The notes: generated by a model not told the origin, from the sequence alone. DNA of 64,000 nt from an uncultured Prevotella sp. (GCA_944320355.1 CALUHC010000038.1:62001-126000), one strand, 5' to 3'; positions 50,351-59,021 are shown, numbered from the stretch's first letter. Numbers and translations are program-made.

Positions 50351-50379
50351 CAAAGTTAATGCAAGCGAGCGGAAAGCAA
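50351..50379 (-). promoter_or_regulatory. Promoter of the flavodoxin-hydrolase pair
   Basis: Minus strand TAACTTTG (50358-50351) with TTG 18 bp upstream (50379-50377); the spacer is one base short of the usual range. Confidence 0.5.
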
Positions 50380-50424
50380 GCTTGTTTGCATTTTCCCGAG
50401 CGCAGCTTAACTTCTGCAAAGTTA

Positions 50425-50459
50425 AGGAAAAAGCCTCACAGCGGCATTGCTGTGAGGCT
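50425..50459 (-). terminator. Terminator of the AraC gene
   Basis: AGCCTCACAGC (50432-50442) pairs with GCTGTGAGGCT (50449-50459), perfect 11-bp stem; on the minus strand it is followed by TTTTCC. Confidence 0.8.
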
Positions 50460-50487
50460 CAAATAACGTTACTGAAAAGTTCAATTT

Positions 50488-51342
50488 TTACTGTGCGGCC
50501 ATGGCCGTGGGCGGTATGCCGTACTGCCGCTTGAACGCTGTCGAGAAGTGCGACGGGTTCTTGAATCCCACTTTTGAGTATATGTCGGCCACTTTCACGT
50601 CGCCCTCCTGCATGATGTTATAGGCTACTTCGAGGCGTTTCCTTATTATCCACTTCTCCGGTGTCAGGTCGCTCACCTTCTTGAAGTCGCGCTTGAAGGT
50701 GGCCAGGCTGCGCCCCGTATAGTGCGCCAACTCCTCTTGCGTGAACTCATACATATAGTTGCTGTTCAGGAAGTCGATTATGTCTATCTTCCACGGTTCG
50801 TTGAAGTCAAAGAGTGTTGGCATGAACCGCTTGTCTATGTGCAGCAGCGCGAGCAGCCCCTCCTGCAGTTTCAGCTGCATGAGGTCATCGTTCGGCCTCT
50901 CGTCCGCGTTGAAATAGGGCGTCAGCGATGTGAAGAGGCTCGTTATCTCGGCTGTTTTTGGCAGCTTCATCACCTTTTGCGGCAACTTTGGGGTGTCGGC
51001 CGGCACCTCGTTGCGCCCGATACGGGCGTACATTTCGCGTAGGAAGTTGCGCTTGAAGTTCATGAATATGCCACAATATCGCTCGCCGCCGGCGGTGCGC
51101 TTGTATATCGTTATGCGGTGGTCGCGCGGTATGAACGCGCACTCGCCCTTGTCCACGCTTATCCGTTCGGTGCCGTTGTCAATGACCATCATGCCCGAAT
51201 ATACGTAGTTCATGGCGAAGTCGTGCGAGCGGTGCGTGCATCCGCCCTCGTCGTCGTAGAAGAAGCTGAAGAACACGTCGTTGTAGTTGAATATCACGTG
51301 CAGCGGGTCGGTGTGTCCGTTGGTGGTGTTTGGCTGTTTCAT
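50488..51342 (-). CDS. AraC-family transcriptional regulator
   Basis: 284 residues: N-terminal cupin-like sensing domain (about 20-130, MNYVYSGMMVIDNGTERISV) and C-terminal double HTH (about 180-284, YMYEFTQEELAHYTGRSLAT, FKRDFKKVSDLTPEKWIIRK, VADIYSKVGFKNPSHFSTAF, KRQYGIPP). The last HTH keeps the F-P-HFS-FKR-G-PP signature. Position directly upstream of the flavodoxin and hydrolase genes suggests it controls them. Own promoter and terminator. Confidence 0.93.
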   Translation of the reverse strand: MKQPNTTNGHTDPLHVIFNYNDVFFSFFYDDEGGCTHRSHDFAMNYVYSGMMVIDNGTERISVDKGECAFIPRDHRITIYKRTAGGERYCGIFMNFKRNFLREMYARIGRNEVPADTPKLPQKVMKLPKTAEITSLFTSLTPYFNADERPNDDLMQLKLQEGLLALLHIDKRFMPTLFDFNEPWKIDIIDFLNSNYMYEFTQEELAHYTGRSLATFKRDFKKVSDLTPEKWIIRKRLEVAYNIMQEGDVKVADIYSKVGFKNPSHFSTAFKRQYGIPPTAMAAQ

Positions 51343-51394
51343 GTCAGTGCTGTTGTAATGTGGTTGGCGGCTTGCCCATAGGCTTTGCCTTATG

Positions 51395-51424
51395 CAAAGG
51401 TAACAATATCAGGCGAAACGGCAA
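51395..51424 (-). promoter_or_regulatory. Promoter of the AraC gene
   Basis: Minus strand: TTG (51424-51422), 19-bp spacer, TACCTTTG (51402-51395). Confidence 0.65.
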
Positions 51425-51560
51425 TGTAAATATGAGAATATCTTTAAGCGGCAGACGCGCTCTGTGGTTGCCGATTGCCGCGGTTCGCAATTAGTATAAT
51501 TATGTTAAAAACACCGATGCGGCTCGCTTTGGCTAACCGTCTGATATTCAATTCGTTGCA

Positions 51561-51661
51561 AAATGTGCCGTTTTGGCTTGTGAAACGGCACGTTTTAGAG
51601 CCCGAAACGGCTCGTATCGCAGTGCAAAACGGCACGTTTGGCAACACGAAACGGCACGTAT
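51561..51661. repeat. 22-bp palindrome array 7 (five units)
   Basis: Cores at 51561, 51583, 51605, 51627 and 51649: AAATGTGCCGTTT, AAACGGCACGTTT, AAACGGCTCGTAT, AAACGGCACGTTT, AAACGGCACGTAT. Flanks on both sides match those of array 8. Confidence 0.9.
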
Positions 51662-51793
51662 GGAAAATCAAGTGAAGAGAGGCTGTCTTTAGTTGCATAT
51701 ATGCAAGTAAGGGCATAAGGCGGATAATGGGTTATCGCAAACCGGCCACCAGACTGCCGAATGCTCGATTTTGTATTATGTAGAAATGTATTC

Positions 51794-51826
51794 TTGCTTC
51801 TGTTACGGAGAAAATCACTACCTTTG
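51794..51826 (+). promoter_or_regulatory. Promoter of the kinase-like/lrgAB genes
   Basis: TACCTTTG at 51819-51826; the nearest TTG (51794-51796) is 22 bp upstream, slightly long. Confidence 0.5.
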
Positions 51827-51848
51827 CACCCGTTTAAAAATTTCGGTT

Positions 51849-52436
51849 ATGATAATCACCATAGCACGTCAGTGCGGATGCGGCGCACTGAACATTGGCA
51901 AGATGCTTGCCGCCGACTACGGCATTCCGTTCTACACGCGGCAGGGTTTGAGGGAGATGGCGCGCAGCGAGGGCGTTCTCTACGAGATGGACGACTTCTT
52001 TGAGGAGCGGCCAGTGGACGAGCTTCTGTTCGCAATATCGGCCCACGGGTATGACGAAGGCCCGCTGCACAGCAGGGCTCTCGACATACTCTCCGACATG
52101 ATAGGCAGCCGCGACTGCATAGTCATTGGCCGCTGCGGCAACTATATCTTCCGCCGCAGGCCCGACCTTGTGTCCGTTTTTCTGAAAGGCCGCGAGGCAG
52201 ACCGCGTGAAGGCCGTTGCGGCAGAGCGGCAGACAAGCCTTCAGGAGGCGCGCGAGGTGGTGCGCGACATGGACGACAGTCGCGTGCGCTACCACAAGTA
52301 CTACACCCACCTGCAGTGGGGCAACTCGGCAGACTACGACCTCTGCTTCGACAGCGTTAGGCTCGGGGCTGTCCGCTCGGTGGCTATCATCGAGCAATAT
52401 ATAGAGGGTATAGGACTAAGACCGGCGGCGAGATGA
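51849..52436 (+). CDS. Cytidylate-kinase-like protein
   Basis: 195 residues of the cytidylate-kinase-2-like family (MIITIARQCGCGALNIGKML, ALDILSDMIGSRDCIVIGRC, GNYIFRRRPDLVSVFLKG, RVRYHKYYTHLQWGNSADYD). The P-loop-like N-terminus is unusual: where relatives read E-x-G-S-G-G-x-x-I-G, this has QCGCGALNIG. True CMP kinase activity is therefore uncertain. The stop overlaps the next ATG by 4 bp, tying it to the lrgA-lrgB pair; a link to envelope physiology is inferred from that only. Confidence 0.8.
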   Translation: MIITIARQCGCGALNIGKMLAADYGIPFYTRQGLREMARSEGVLYEMDDFFEERPVDELLFAISAHGYDEGPLHSRALDILSDMIGSRDCIVIGRCGNYIFRRRPDLVSVFLKGREADRVKAVAAERQTSLQEAREVVRDMDDSRVRYHKYYTHLQWGNSADYDLCFDSVRLGAVRSVAIIEQYIEGIGLRPAAR

Positions 52437-52786
52437 AATATATAGTGCAGTTTCTCATCATACTTGGGTTTTCATTTCTGGGCGAGGTGCTCCACAGCTT
52501 GCTGCCGTTGCCCATCCCCGCGAGCATATATGGCATCACGGCGCTGTTTGTGGCCCTGCAGATGAAGTGGGTGAAGGTGACGGACGTGCGCGAGGTGAGC
52601 ACGTTCCTTATAGCAGTGATGCCCGTCATGTTCATACCGGCAGCTGTGGGGCTGGTTGACTCGTGGGGCGACATAGCCGGCCACTGGGCGGCCTATATAG
52701 TGGTGACCGTGGTTAGCACGGTGGTGGTGATGGGCGTGGCGGGCCTCGTCACGCAGTATATGATTCGCAGGGAAAAGGAGAAATAG
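52433..52786 (+). CDS. lrgA: CidA/LrgA-family holin-like membrane protein
   Basis: 117 residues with four hydrophobic segments (IVQFLIILGFSFLGEVLHSL, PLPIPASIYGITALFVALQM, TFLIAVMPVMFIPAAVGLVD, AAYIVVTVVSTVVVMGVAGL). Matches the LrgA/CidA family, small membrane proteins linked in other bacteria to murein hydrolase activity and to export of small organic acids such as pyruvate. Its start overlaps the kinase-like gene; lrgB follows after 3 bp. The symbol is by family. Confidence 0.85.
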   Translation: MKYIVQFLIILGFSFLGEVLHSLLPLPIPASIYGITALFVALQMKWVKVTDVREVSTFLIAVMPVMFIPAAVGLVDSWGDIAGHWAAYIVVTVVSTVVVMGVAGLVTQYMIRREKEK

Positions 52787-52789
52787 GCT

Positions 52790-53482
52790 ATGGATGAGTT
52801 TTTCAGAGATTCCGTTTACTTCGGCGTGTGCGTCAGTCTGGCGGCATACGCCGTGGGGATAGTGCTCCGCCGCAAGACCGGCTGGGGTTTCATGAACCCG
52901 CTGCTCGTGTCGATAGTGCTGGTCATAGCGGTGCTGCTGGTGTTCGACATAGACTATGCCGACTACAGCCGGGGCGCAGACTGGCTCAGCTACCTGCTCA
53001 CTCCGGCCACCGTCTGCCTGGCCGTGCCGCTCTATCAACAGGTGGAACTGCTCAAGAAAAACTATCGGGCAATATTGTGCGGCATAGCGGGCGGCGCGCT
53101 GTCGAGCATGGTCACGGTGCTGTTGCTTGCCCTGCTGTTCGGCTTTGGCCACGATGCCTACGTCACGTTTCTGCCCAAGTCCATCACCACGGCCATCGGA
53201 ATGGGCGTGTCGGCAGAGCTTGGCGGCATCGTTTCGGTGACGGTCGTCTCGATAGTGGTTACCGGAGTGCTTGGCAACATCATTGCCGAAAGGGTGCTGA
53301 AGCTCTTCGGCATAGTGGAGCCGATAGCCAAAGGCATAGCCATAGGCAGCAGCTCGCACGCCATTGGCACGGCCAAGGCAATGGAGATGGGCGTTGTGGA
53401 GGGCGCTACGAGCGGCCTGTCGATAGTGGTCAGCGGCATACTGACTGTGATAGGCGCGTCGGTGTTCGCCATGTTTATATAG
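52790..53482 (+). CDS. lrgB: LrgB-family membrane protein
   Basis: 230 residues with about six or seven membrane segments. Family motifs: LLTPATVCLAVPLYQQVELL, FLPKSITTAIGMGVSAELGG, IAIGSSSHAIGTAKAMEMG. Partner of LrgA in a two-component membrane system. Last gene of the run; converges on the split lysO genes with a 32-bp gap. Confidence 0.9.
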   Translation: MDEFFRDSVYFGVCVSLAAYAVGIVLRRKTGWGFMNPLLVSIVLVIAVLLVFDIDYADYSRGADWLSYLLTPATVCLAVPLYQQVELLKKNYRAILCGIAGGALSSMVTVLLLALLFGFGHDAYVTFLPKSITTAIGMGVSAELGGIVSVTVVSIVVTGVLGNIIAERVLKLFGIVEPIAKGIAIGSSSHAIGTAKAMEMGVVEGATSGLSIVVSGILTVIGASVFAMFI

Positions 53483-53514
53483 GAAATGTGGGGTTTTTGC
53501 AGCCCTGCCGCCCG

Positions 53515-54117
53515 TCAGAGCGAGCAGAACAGCGTGACAAGGAACGGCACGCTGAAGTCTGTCACCATGCCGCTGTATATCGAGACGGGCACAAAGCGTG
53601 GGCCGCAGGAGCGCGTAATGATTGGCAGGGTGGTGTCCATGGCCGTGGCTCCGGCTGCGGCTATGGGTGCGAGTGTGCCGAAGAGCCTTACCAGCAGAGG
53701 CGCGGCGAGCAGCGTTATCAGCTCGCGCACTATGTTGGAGAGCAAGGCCACGGCACCCAGTTCGGCCCCTATGTATTCGCTGATGAGCACGCTCGAAATG
53801 GAGTAATAGCCCATGCCGCTGCCCACGGCGAGCCATTCCGTGAGGCTGTGGCCGCCAAGGAACACGGCGGCTACGGCCGTGGCGGCCATCATGCCGAGCC
53901 CTGACATGACCGGCAGTAGCGCAAGGCCGGGGCTGAGGCGGCGGAAGTTGGAGAGCGTGGCGGTGTCGTTGCCTACGCTGAAGCCCACGAAGAATATGAG
54001 CACACAGAGCACGCCGAAGCTCACATCGTCGTAACTGACGGCAGCAGGCACGCCGCCTAGACGTCCGATTGCTATGCCGGCAATGAAGAACAAGACTATG
54101 ATGAGGCTGCCTTTCAT
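53515..54117 (-). CDS. LysO-family lysine exporter, C-terminal component
   Basis: 200 residues with about five to six helices (MKGSLIIVLFFIAGIAIGRL, VLCVLIFFVGFSVGNDT, SGMGYYSISSVLISEYIGAE, GALG-type LGAVALLSNIVRELITLLAA, GATAMDTTLPIITRSCG). It corresponds to the C-terminal part of LysO (YbjE, DUF340), an inner-membrane lysine exporter in E. coli that is one chain. Here the start ATG overlaps the stop of a separate 89-residue gene by 4 bp, so the exporter is likely made as two subunits. Specificity is by homology. Confidence 0.85.
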   Translation of the reverse strand: MKGSLIIVLFFIAGIAIGRLGGVPAAVSYDDVSFGVLCVLIFFVGFSVGNDTATLSNFRRLSPGLALLPVMSGLGMMAATAVAAVFLGGHSLTEWLAVGSGMGYYSISSVLISEYIGAELGAVALLSNIVRELITLLAAPLLVRLFGTLAPIAAAGATAMDTTLPIITRSCGPRFVPVSIYSGMVTDFSVPFLVTLFCSL

Positions 54118-54383
54118 GCTTCCCTGCCTTTTATAAGTTTCCACAACAGCCACGAGGCGGCGCAGCTTCCTATCGTAGCGGCGGTGCCTATGGCGGCCGC
54201 CTGCAGCCCGATGGTGCCTATGGAGGCGAACACGCGGTCGTTGCTGCCTATGCTGAGGCCGAGCATGAAGAGCAAAATCCAGATGAGAACTGTGACGGCA
54301 TGCCCCGTCCATGCTGCCTTGTGGCGGCGCAGCATCAGGCCGACTGCTATGCCGGCCAGCATGAAAGATATTATGATCAGCAT
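54114..54383 (-). CDS. LysO-family lysine exporter, N-terminal component
   Basis: 89 residues, three helices (IIISFMLAGIAVGLMLRR, AVTVLIWILLFMLGLSIGSN, GLQAAAIGTAATIGSCAASW). It matches the N-terminal third of LysO, with the LGLSIG-N-D motif that is repeated in the second component (VGFSVGNDT). Its start overlaps the end of recQ by 7 bp and its stop overlaps the next component by 4 bp. Confidence 0.8.
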   Translation of the reverse strand: MLIIISFMLAGIAVGLMLRRHKAAWTGHAVTVLIWILLFMLGLSIGSNDRVFASIGTIGLQAAAIGTAATIGSCAASWLLWKLIKGREA

Positions 54384-56299
54384 TGTTTTTTAGGTTTGTC
54401 GTGGGTAAAGATAAACCCGTCTTCTTGGTATATGTATTCCTCTTGCACAAGGTATTGGAGCGCGGTTTCCACCACTTCGGCCGACAATTTTATCTTTTTC
54501 AGCTCGGTGATGTGGTGGCGTTGGCCGTCGGACAGCATGGTGCGTATCTGCCCTTCGGCCTCGGTGGCAGCTTCGTCTGTGACGAGTTTGCCCCGGTGGT
54601 CAAGGCAAACGTCGCACTGGCCGCAGTCTGTGGCGTTGTCCTCGCCGAAATAGTTGAGCATCATCCGGCTGCGGCAGGTGTCAGCGGAGGCCGCGTAGGT
54701 GAGCATGGCGCGTATGCGCTCGCTGTATTGCGCCTTGCGCTCCTCATAGACTTCCTCCGGGATGATGAGCCGTTCGGGGTCTTCGCGCCGCCGGGTGTAA
54801 CGTATCTGCGGTGTGCGGGTGCGCGGAATGAAGCGTATGATGTGTTTCTGCGCAAGCAGTTTCAGTGCCTGATGCACCTCGGGAGTGGTCACTCCTGTCT
54901 GTTGTGCAATGAAACTCTCCTCTATGAAGCCGTAGTCTGTGAACAGTCCGGCGTATGTCCGCAGCAGTGCTATGATGACTTTGTCTTCTGTCGGCGAGTT
55001 GTTGCGCAGCCGGTAGAGGTCATCGCGCTGCACGGTGAACATCACGCGGGCGGCGAAGTCCTGCTCCTCGGCATACTCGATGTAGCCTGCGCGTTCGAGA
55101 ATATTCAGCGCGGAGTGGACTCGTATGGAGTGGTGCTTGAACGTGGAGCAGAACTTCTCTATGTCGAAAGCGAAGGTTATGCCCAATCCGTCGCCCGCGG
55201 CCACCTGATAGAAATAGGCCAGATGCTCATAGACGGTGCGTATATAGTCCTTCGGTGGAAACGTGTCCTCTATGCGGCGGGCCAGCTTGCGGCGGTCGGA
55301 GTCGTTGTACAGCAACACTGCGTATGCCTTGTTGCCGTCGCGTCCGGCGCGTCCCGCTTCCTGAAAGTAGGCCTCTATGCTGTCCGGGCAGTCGATGTGG
55401 ATGACCAGTCGCACATCGGGCTTGTCTATTCCCATGCCGAAGGCGTTGGTGGCCACGATGATTCGCGTCTTGTCTTCCACCCAGGCGCGTTGCCGTTCGT
55501 CCTTGACGGCGTTGTCGAGCCCCGCGTGGAAGAAAGTGGCACTCAGCCCGTTCTGGTTCAATAGGTCGGCCGTCTCCTTGGCGCGGCGGCGGCTCCGCAC
55601 GTAGACTATGGCGCAGCCGTCGACGCAAGAGAGTATATGGACCATCTCGCCGAGTTTGTCGGTGGTGCGGCGCACCACGTATGCGAGGTTCTTGCGCTCG
55701 AAACTCATGCGGAATACGTTCTTCTGCCTGAAGCCGAGCTTGTCCTGTATGTCATCGACTACGGCCGGAGTGGCCGTCGCCGTGAGCGCGAGCACTGGCA
55801 CACCCGGCAGCACTGAGCGCACGTCGGCTATGTGGAGGTAGGACGGTCGGAAGTCGTAGCCCCACTGGCTGATGCAGTGTGCCTCGTCGACGGTGACGAA
55901 GCACACCTTGGTGTGGCGCAGTTTGGTGAGAAAAAGGTCGGAAGAAAGCCGTTCGGGCGATACGTAGAGAATCTTGACCGCGCCGAACACGCAGTTCTCT
56001 AGTGTGGTCAGAATCTCGTCGTATGACATTCCTGAGTATATGGCGGCGGCGCGTATGCCCCGGCGACGCAGGTTCATCACCTGGTCTTTCATCAGGGCTA
56101 TGAGTGGCGTTATGACCACGCAGACACCCTCCATGGCCAGTGCCGGCACCTGGAACGTGACAGACTTGCCGCCGCCCGTGGGCATCAGCCCGAGCGTGTC
56201 GCGCCCTTGGTTGATGCTCTTTATGATGTCGTGCTGCACACCCCGGAAGCTGTCGTAGCCCCAGTGTTGCTTGAGTATCTCGGTGAATTTGTCCTGCAT
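54377..56299 (-). CDS. recQ: ATP-dependent DNA helicase RecQ
   Basis: 3'-5' helicase for recombination and replication-fork repair. 640 residues: Walker A LMPTGGGKSVTFQVPALA, DEAH box TVDEAHCISQWGYDFRPSY, motif VI QEAGRAGRDG, then the RecQ zinc-binding module (CRSRMMLNYFGEDNATDCGQ with CDVC) and winged helix. No HRDC domain is evident; the chain ends in another helix-turn-helix-like stretch (HHITELKKIKLSAEVVETAL). It begins 32 bp after recJ on the same strand, giving a recJ-recQ pair that acts together in the RecF-type pathway. Confidence 0.95.
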   Translation of the reverse strand: MQDKFTEILKQHWGYDSFRGVQHDIIKSINQGRDTLGLMPTGGGKSVTFQVPALAMEGVCVVITPLIALMKDQVMNLRRRGIRAAAIYSGMSYDEILTTLENCVFGAVKILYVSPERLSSDLFLTKLRHTKVCFVTVDEAHCISQWGYDFRPSYLHIADVRSVLPGVPVLALTATATPAVVDDIQDKLGFRQKNVFRMSFERKNLAYVVRRTTDKLGEMVHILSCVDGCAIVYVRSRRRAKETADLLNQNGLSATFFHAGLDNAVKDERQRAWVEDKTRIIVATNAFGMGIDKPDVRLVIHIDCPDSIEAYFQEAGRAGRDGNKAYAVLLYNDSDRRKLARRIEDTFPPKDYIRTVYEHLAYFYQVAAGDGLGITFAFDIEKFCSTFKHHSIRVHSALNILERAGYIEYAEEQDFAARVMFTVQRDDLYRLRNNSPTEDKVIIALLRTYAGLFTDYGFIEESFIAQQTGVTTPEVHQALKLLAQKHIIRFIPRTRTPQIRYTRRREDPERLIIPEEVYEERKAQYSERIRAMLTYAASADTCRSRMMLNYFGEDNATDCGQCDVCLDHRGKLVTDEAATEAEGQIRTMLSDGQRHHITELKKIKLSAEVVETALQYLVQEEYIYQEDGFIFTHDKPKKQC

Positions 56300-56331
56300 T
56301 GCGATGGAGTGGCTGCGGTGTCCCTGTGGTG

Positions 56332-58053
56332 TTATTCTGCCGAGGGCTTGATGTCTTCTATCTGCAATTGCGCTTCGCCCCGCTTGAACACGTTCTCCTC
56401 TATCGTATAAACGATGTCGAAGCTGCGCTTGCTCTTTATGTAGCGGGCGGCCGCGCTCTGGCCGAAGGCTATTCCGTTCATCACGTTGCTCGACTTGCTG
56501 TCCACAAGTTCCAGCTTGATGTGCTCCTGGTTGCGGCCCACCACCTTGCTTGTGCCGTAGTCATAGACGTTGCGCGTGCAGAACAGCGGCTTGGGGTTGT
56601 CTGGTCCGTGGGGCGCGAGCCTCTTCAGGTCGGCGTGCAGCTTCTTGGTTATGTCTTTGAAGTCTATCTCTTCCTCGATGTCGAGCAGCGCCTGGGTCTG
56701 CTCCGGCTGTATGTGCTCATCGACATATTGCTGGAAACGGCGGCGGAACTCGGGTATGCGCTCGGCCTTCATGGACAGTCCGGCGGCGTAGGTGTGGCCG
56801 CCGAAGTTCTCAAGGAGGTCGCGGCAGCTCTTTATCGCCTCGTATATGTCGAAGCCGGCCACGCTGCGCGCCGAGCCGGTGGCCATGCCGTTGCTCATGG
56901 TCATCACCACCGTGGGGCGGAAGTAAAGCTCCGTGAGGCGCGAGGCCACGATGCCCACCACGCCCTTTTTCCAGTTCTCGTCGTACAGTACGATGGAAGA
57001 GCGGTGCTGTTGGTTCTCGAGTTTCTCTACAATCTGGTTGGCCTCTTCGGTCATCTGCTTGTCAACGTCCTTGCGCTGCTCGTTGTATTTGTTTATCAGC
57101 CCGGCCTCGTCCATGGCCCGCTTCAGGTCTTTCTCCACGAGCAGTTCCACGGCCTCGCGCCCGTTTTGCATCCGGCCGGAGGCGTTTATGCGCGGTCCCA
57201 GCTTGAAGATGATGTCGCTCATGGTCAGCTCGCGGCCCGAGAGGCCGCATATCTCGATGATGGCCTTCACGCCTACCGATGGGTTCTGGTTGAGCTGCTT
57301 CAGCCCGTGGTAGGCCAGAATGCGGTTTTCGCCCATCACGGGAACGATGTCTGAGGCTATGCTCATGGCGCAGAAATCGAGTAGGGGGATGAGCCGCGAG
57401 AAGGGGATGCCGTTGTTCTTGGCGAAGGCCTGCATGAACTTGAAGCCGACGCCGCACCCCGACAGGTGGCTGTATGGGTAGGTGGAGTCTGGCCTCTTGG
57501 GGTTGAGTATGGCCACGGCGGCCGGCATTTCCTCGTCTGGCACATGGTGGTCGCAGATGATGAAGTCTATGCCGAGGCTCTTGGCGTAGGCAATCTCGTC
57601 GACGGCCTTTATGCCGCAGTCGAGCACTATGATGAGTTTCACGCCTGTGTCCCTTGCGTAGTCGATGCCCTTGCGGCTCACTCCGTAGCCCTCTTCATAT
57701 CTGTCGGGGATGTAGTAGTCCATGTTGGAGTAGAACTGCTGCAGGAACTTGTAGACAAGAGCCACGGCTGTGCAGCCGTCAACGTCGTAGTCGCCATAGA
57801 CCATGATGCGCTCCTTGCGCCCCATCGCGTCGTTGAGCCTGTCCACGGCCACGTCCATGTCGTTCATCAGGAACGGGTCGTTCAGCTCGTTGAGCATGGG
57901 GCGGAAGAACCGTTTGGCCGCCGATTCGGTCTTGATGCCGCGCTTTATGAGCAGGTCGGCCACGATAGGGCTCATTCCTATCTTCTCAGCCAGCTCCCTT
58001 GCTGCCTCTTTTCTTTCTGATGTCGGTGCGTTGTAATTCCATTTAAAGTGCAT
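56332..58053 (-). CDS. recJ: Single-stranded-DNA exonuclease RecJ
   Basis: 5'-3' exonuclease on single strands. 573 residues. DHH phosphoesterase motifs: VYGDYDVDGCTAVALVYKFL (motif I), IVLDCGIK, ICDHHVPDEEMP (DHH), then the DHHA1 domain with GGHTYAAGLSMKAERIPEF and a C-terminal OB-fold. Start ATG 58053 (MHFKWNYNAPTSE) fits the family; the frame stays open 52 codons upstream through an A/T-rich leader with a near-promoter TAATTTTA (58126-58119). recQ follows. Confidence 0.95.
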   Translation of the reverse strand: MHFKWNYNAPTSERKEAARELAEKIGMSPIVADLLIKRGIKTESAAKRFFRPMLNELNDPFLMNDMDVAVDRLNDAMGRKERIMVYGDYDVDGCTAVALVYKFLQQFYSNMDYYIPDRYEEGYGVSRKGIDYARDTGVKLIIVLDCGIKAVDEIAYAKSLGIDFIICDHHVPDEEMPAAVAILNPKRPDSTYPYSHLSGCGVGFKFMQAFAKNNGIPFSRLIPLLDFCAMSIASDIVPVMGENRILAYHGLKQLNQNPSVGVKAIIEICGLSGRELTMSDIIFKLGPRINASGRMQNGREAVELLVEKDLKRAMDEAGLINKYNEQRKDVDKQMTEEANQIVEKLENQQHRSSIVLYDENWKKGVVGIVASRLTELYFRPTVVMTMSNGMATGSARSVAGFDIYEAIKSCRDLLENFGGHTYAAGLSMKAERIPEFRRRFQQYVDEHIQPEQTQALLDIEEEIDFKDITKKLHADLKRLAPHGPDNPKPLFCTRNVYDYGTSKVVGRNQEHIKLELVDSKSSNVMNGIAFGQSAAARYIKSKRSFDIVYTIEENVFKRGEAQLQIEDIKPSAE

Positions 58054-58418
58054 TATATATTGTAGTTTTTTCTTCTTCTTGTGTGTGTGATGCCCACCGT
58101 GGGTGTGCAATCGGCTTGTAAAATTACGAATAAAAAATAAGAAAAAAGTCCATTGCGTATAAGATTTTATCTTTTTAACCCAAAAGGGTTGCTGCGCCAT
58201 TGCTCGCATCTGCCGTGGCTTTGTGGTACCCGAAAGGTTTGGAAGCGCATAGCCAGGCTTCTTTGCTCAATGTGTCAGGCATTGTAGTGTGTCACGGTTG
58301 TATGCCGTTTTTATCCACAATCGGTCATAAATCTGTCGTGTGTTGCAATTAACATATTTATGTTAAAGGCAGTGGAGTGGGCGGCATTGGCTAATCCGTT
58401 GGCAATCAGTGGGTTGAG

Positions 58419-58519
58419 AAATGTGCCGTTTCGTTGTCTGAAATGTGCCGTTTTGCAAGGCGAAACGGCTCGTATTGGGGCGCGAAACGGCCGTTTTCGC
58501 AGTTTGATATGGCACAGAC
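58419..58519. repeat. 22-bp palindrome array 8 (four units plus one worn)
   Basis: Cores at 58419, 58441, 58463 and 58485: AAATGTGCCGTTT twice, AAACGGCTCGTAT, AAACGGCCGTTTT; a worn unit at 58507 (ATATGGCACAGAC). Left flank TTATGTTAAA ... TTGGCTAATCCGT and right flank GGCTGTCTTTAGTTG match array 7. Confidence 0.85.
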
Positions 58520-58858
58520 GTGAAATCAGTGCTTGGCAGGCTGTCTTTAGTTGAGCATTTGCAAGTATGAGTAAAGGGCGGATTACTATTGCTATGTTTG
58601 GGGAATCGCGGTATGATAGGCCAAAATCCCCATTAGTAGCCAGAGCGATTTGGCTCTGTTGGCGCACAAGACAGGCAACCGCCTTTGCCAGAGGCATTGC
58701 GGGCTGTGTCGAGACAAAGCGGCAGGCATGATGCAGGCGAAAGGGATGAAGCGCTTGGAAGGCATAGTATAAATGCAAAAACAAGCATTCGGTGGCCTGA
58801 TGACGGTTTTGGATGGATATGAGATGGCGCGCCCAAAATGATTTTACAAAAATAAAGT

Positions 58859-59021
58859 TGTGTCAAAATGGAGTTGACTGGAGTTTGGGATTCAGCCCGA
58901 AGTTATCTGGAGTTAACAGACGTATGTTTTGTTGCTGATTTCCAAGCAATTGTCCGTTAACTTCCGGCGACCGATAGGTCGTCTAACTTCGGTTAACTCC
59001 TTTCAACTACATTTTGACACA
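58859..59021. mobile_element. MITE-like element, copy 2
   Basis: 163 bp. Terminal inverted repeats of 27 bp (58859-58885 and 58995-59021) agree at 24 positions and begin TGTGTCAAAATG. No open frame of note and no clear target-site duplication. The interior, including TTGTCCGTTAACTTCCG and GACCGATAGGTC, matches copy 1 at 9358-9522. Confidence 0.8.

Larger units (their letters stand above)
51343..51848. other. 506-bp divergent gene-free region
   Basis: Holds the AraC promoter, palindrome array 7 with full flanks, and the promoter of the kinase-like gene. AT-rich ATTATGTTAAA (51498-51508) starts the shared left flank; GGCTGTCTTTAGTTG (51681-51695) marks the right flank. Confidence 0.6.

Noticed and set aside
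56299-57354. 351-codon plus-strand frame opposite recJ
   Set aside because: recJ motifs are complete on the minus strand.
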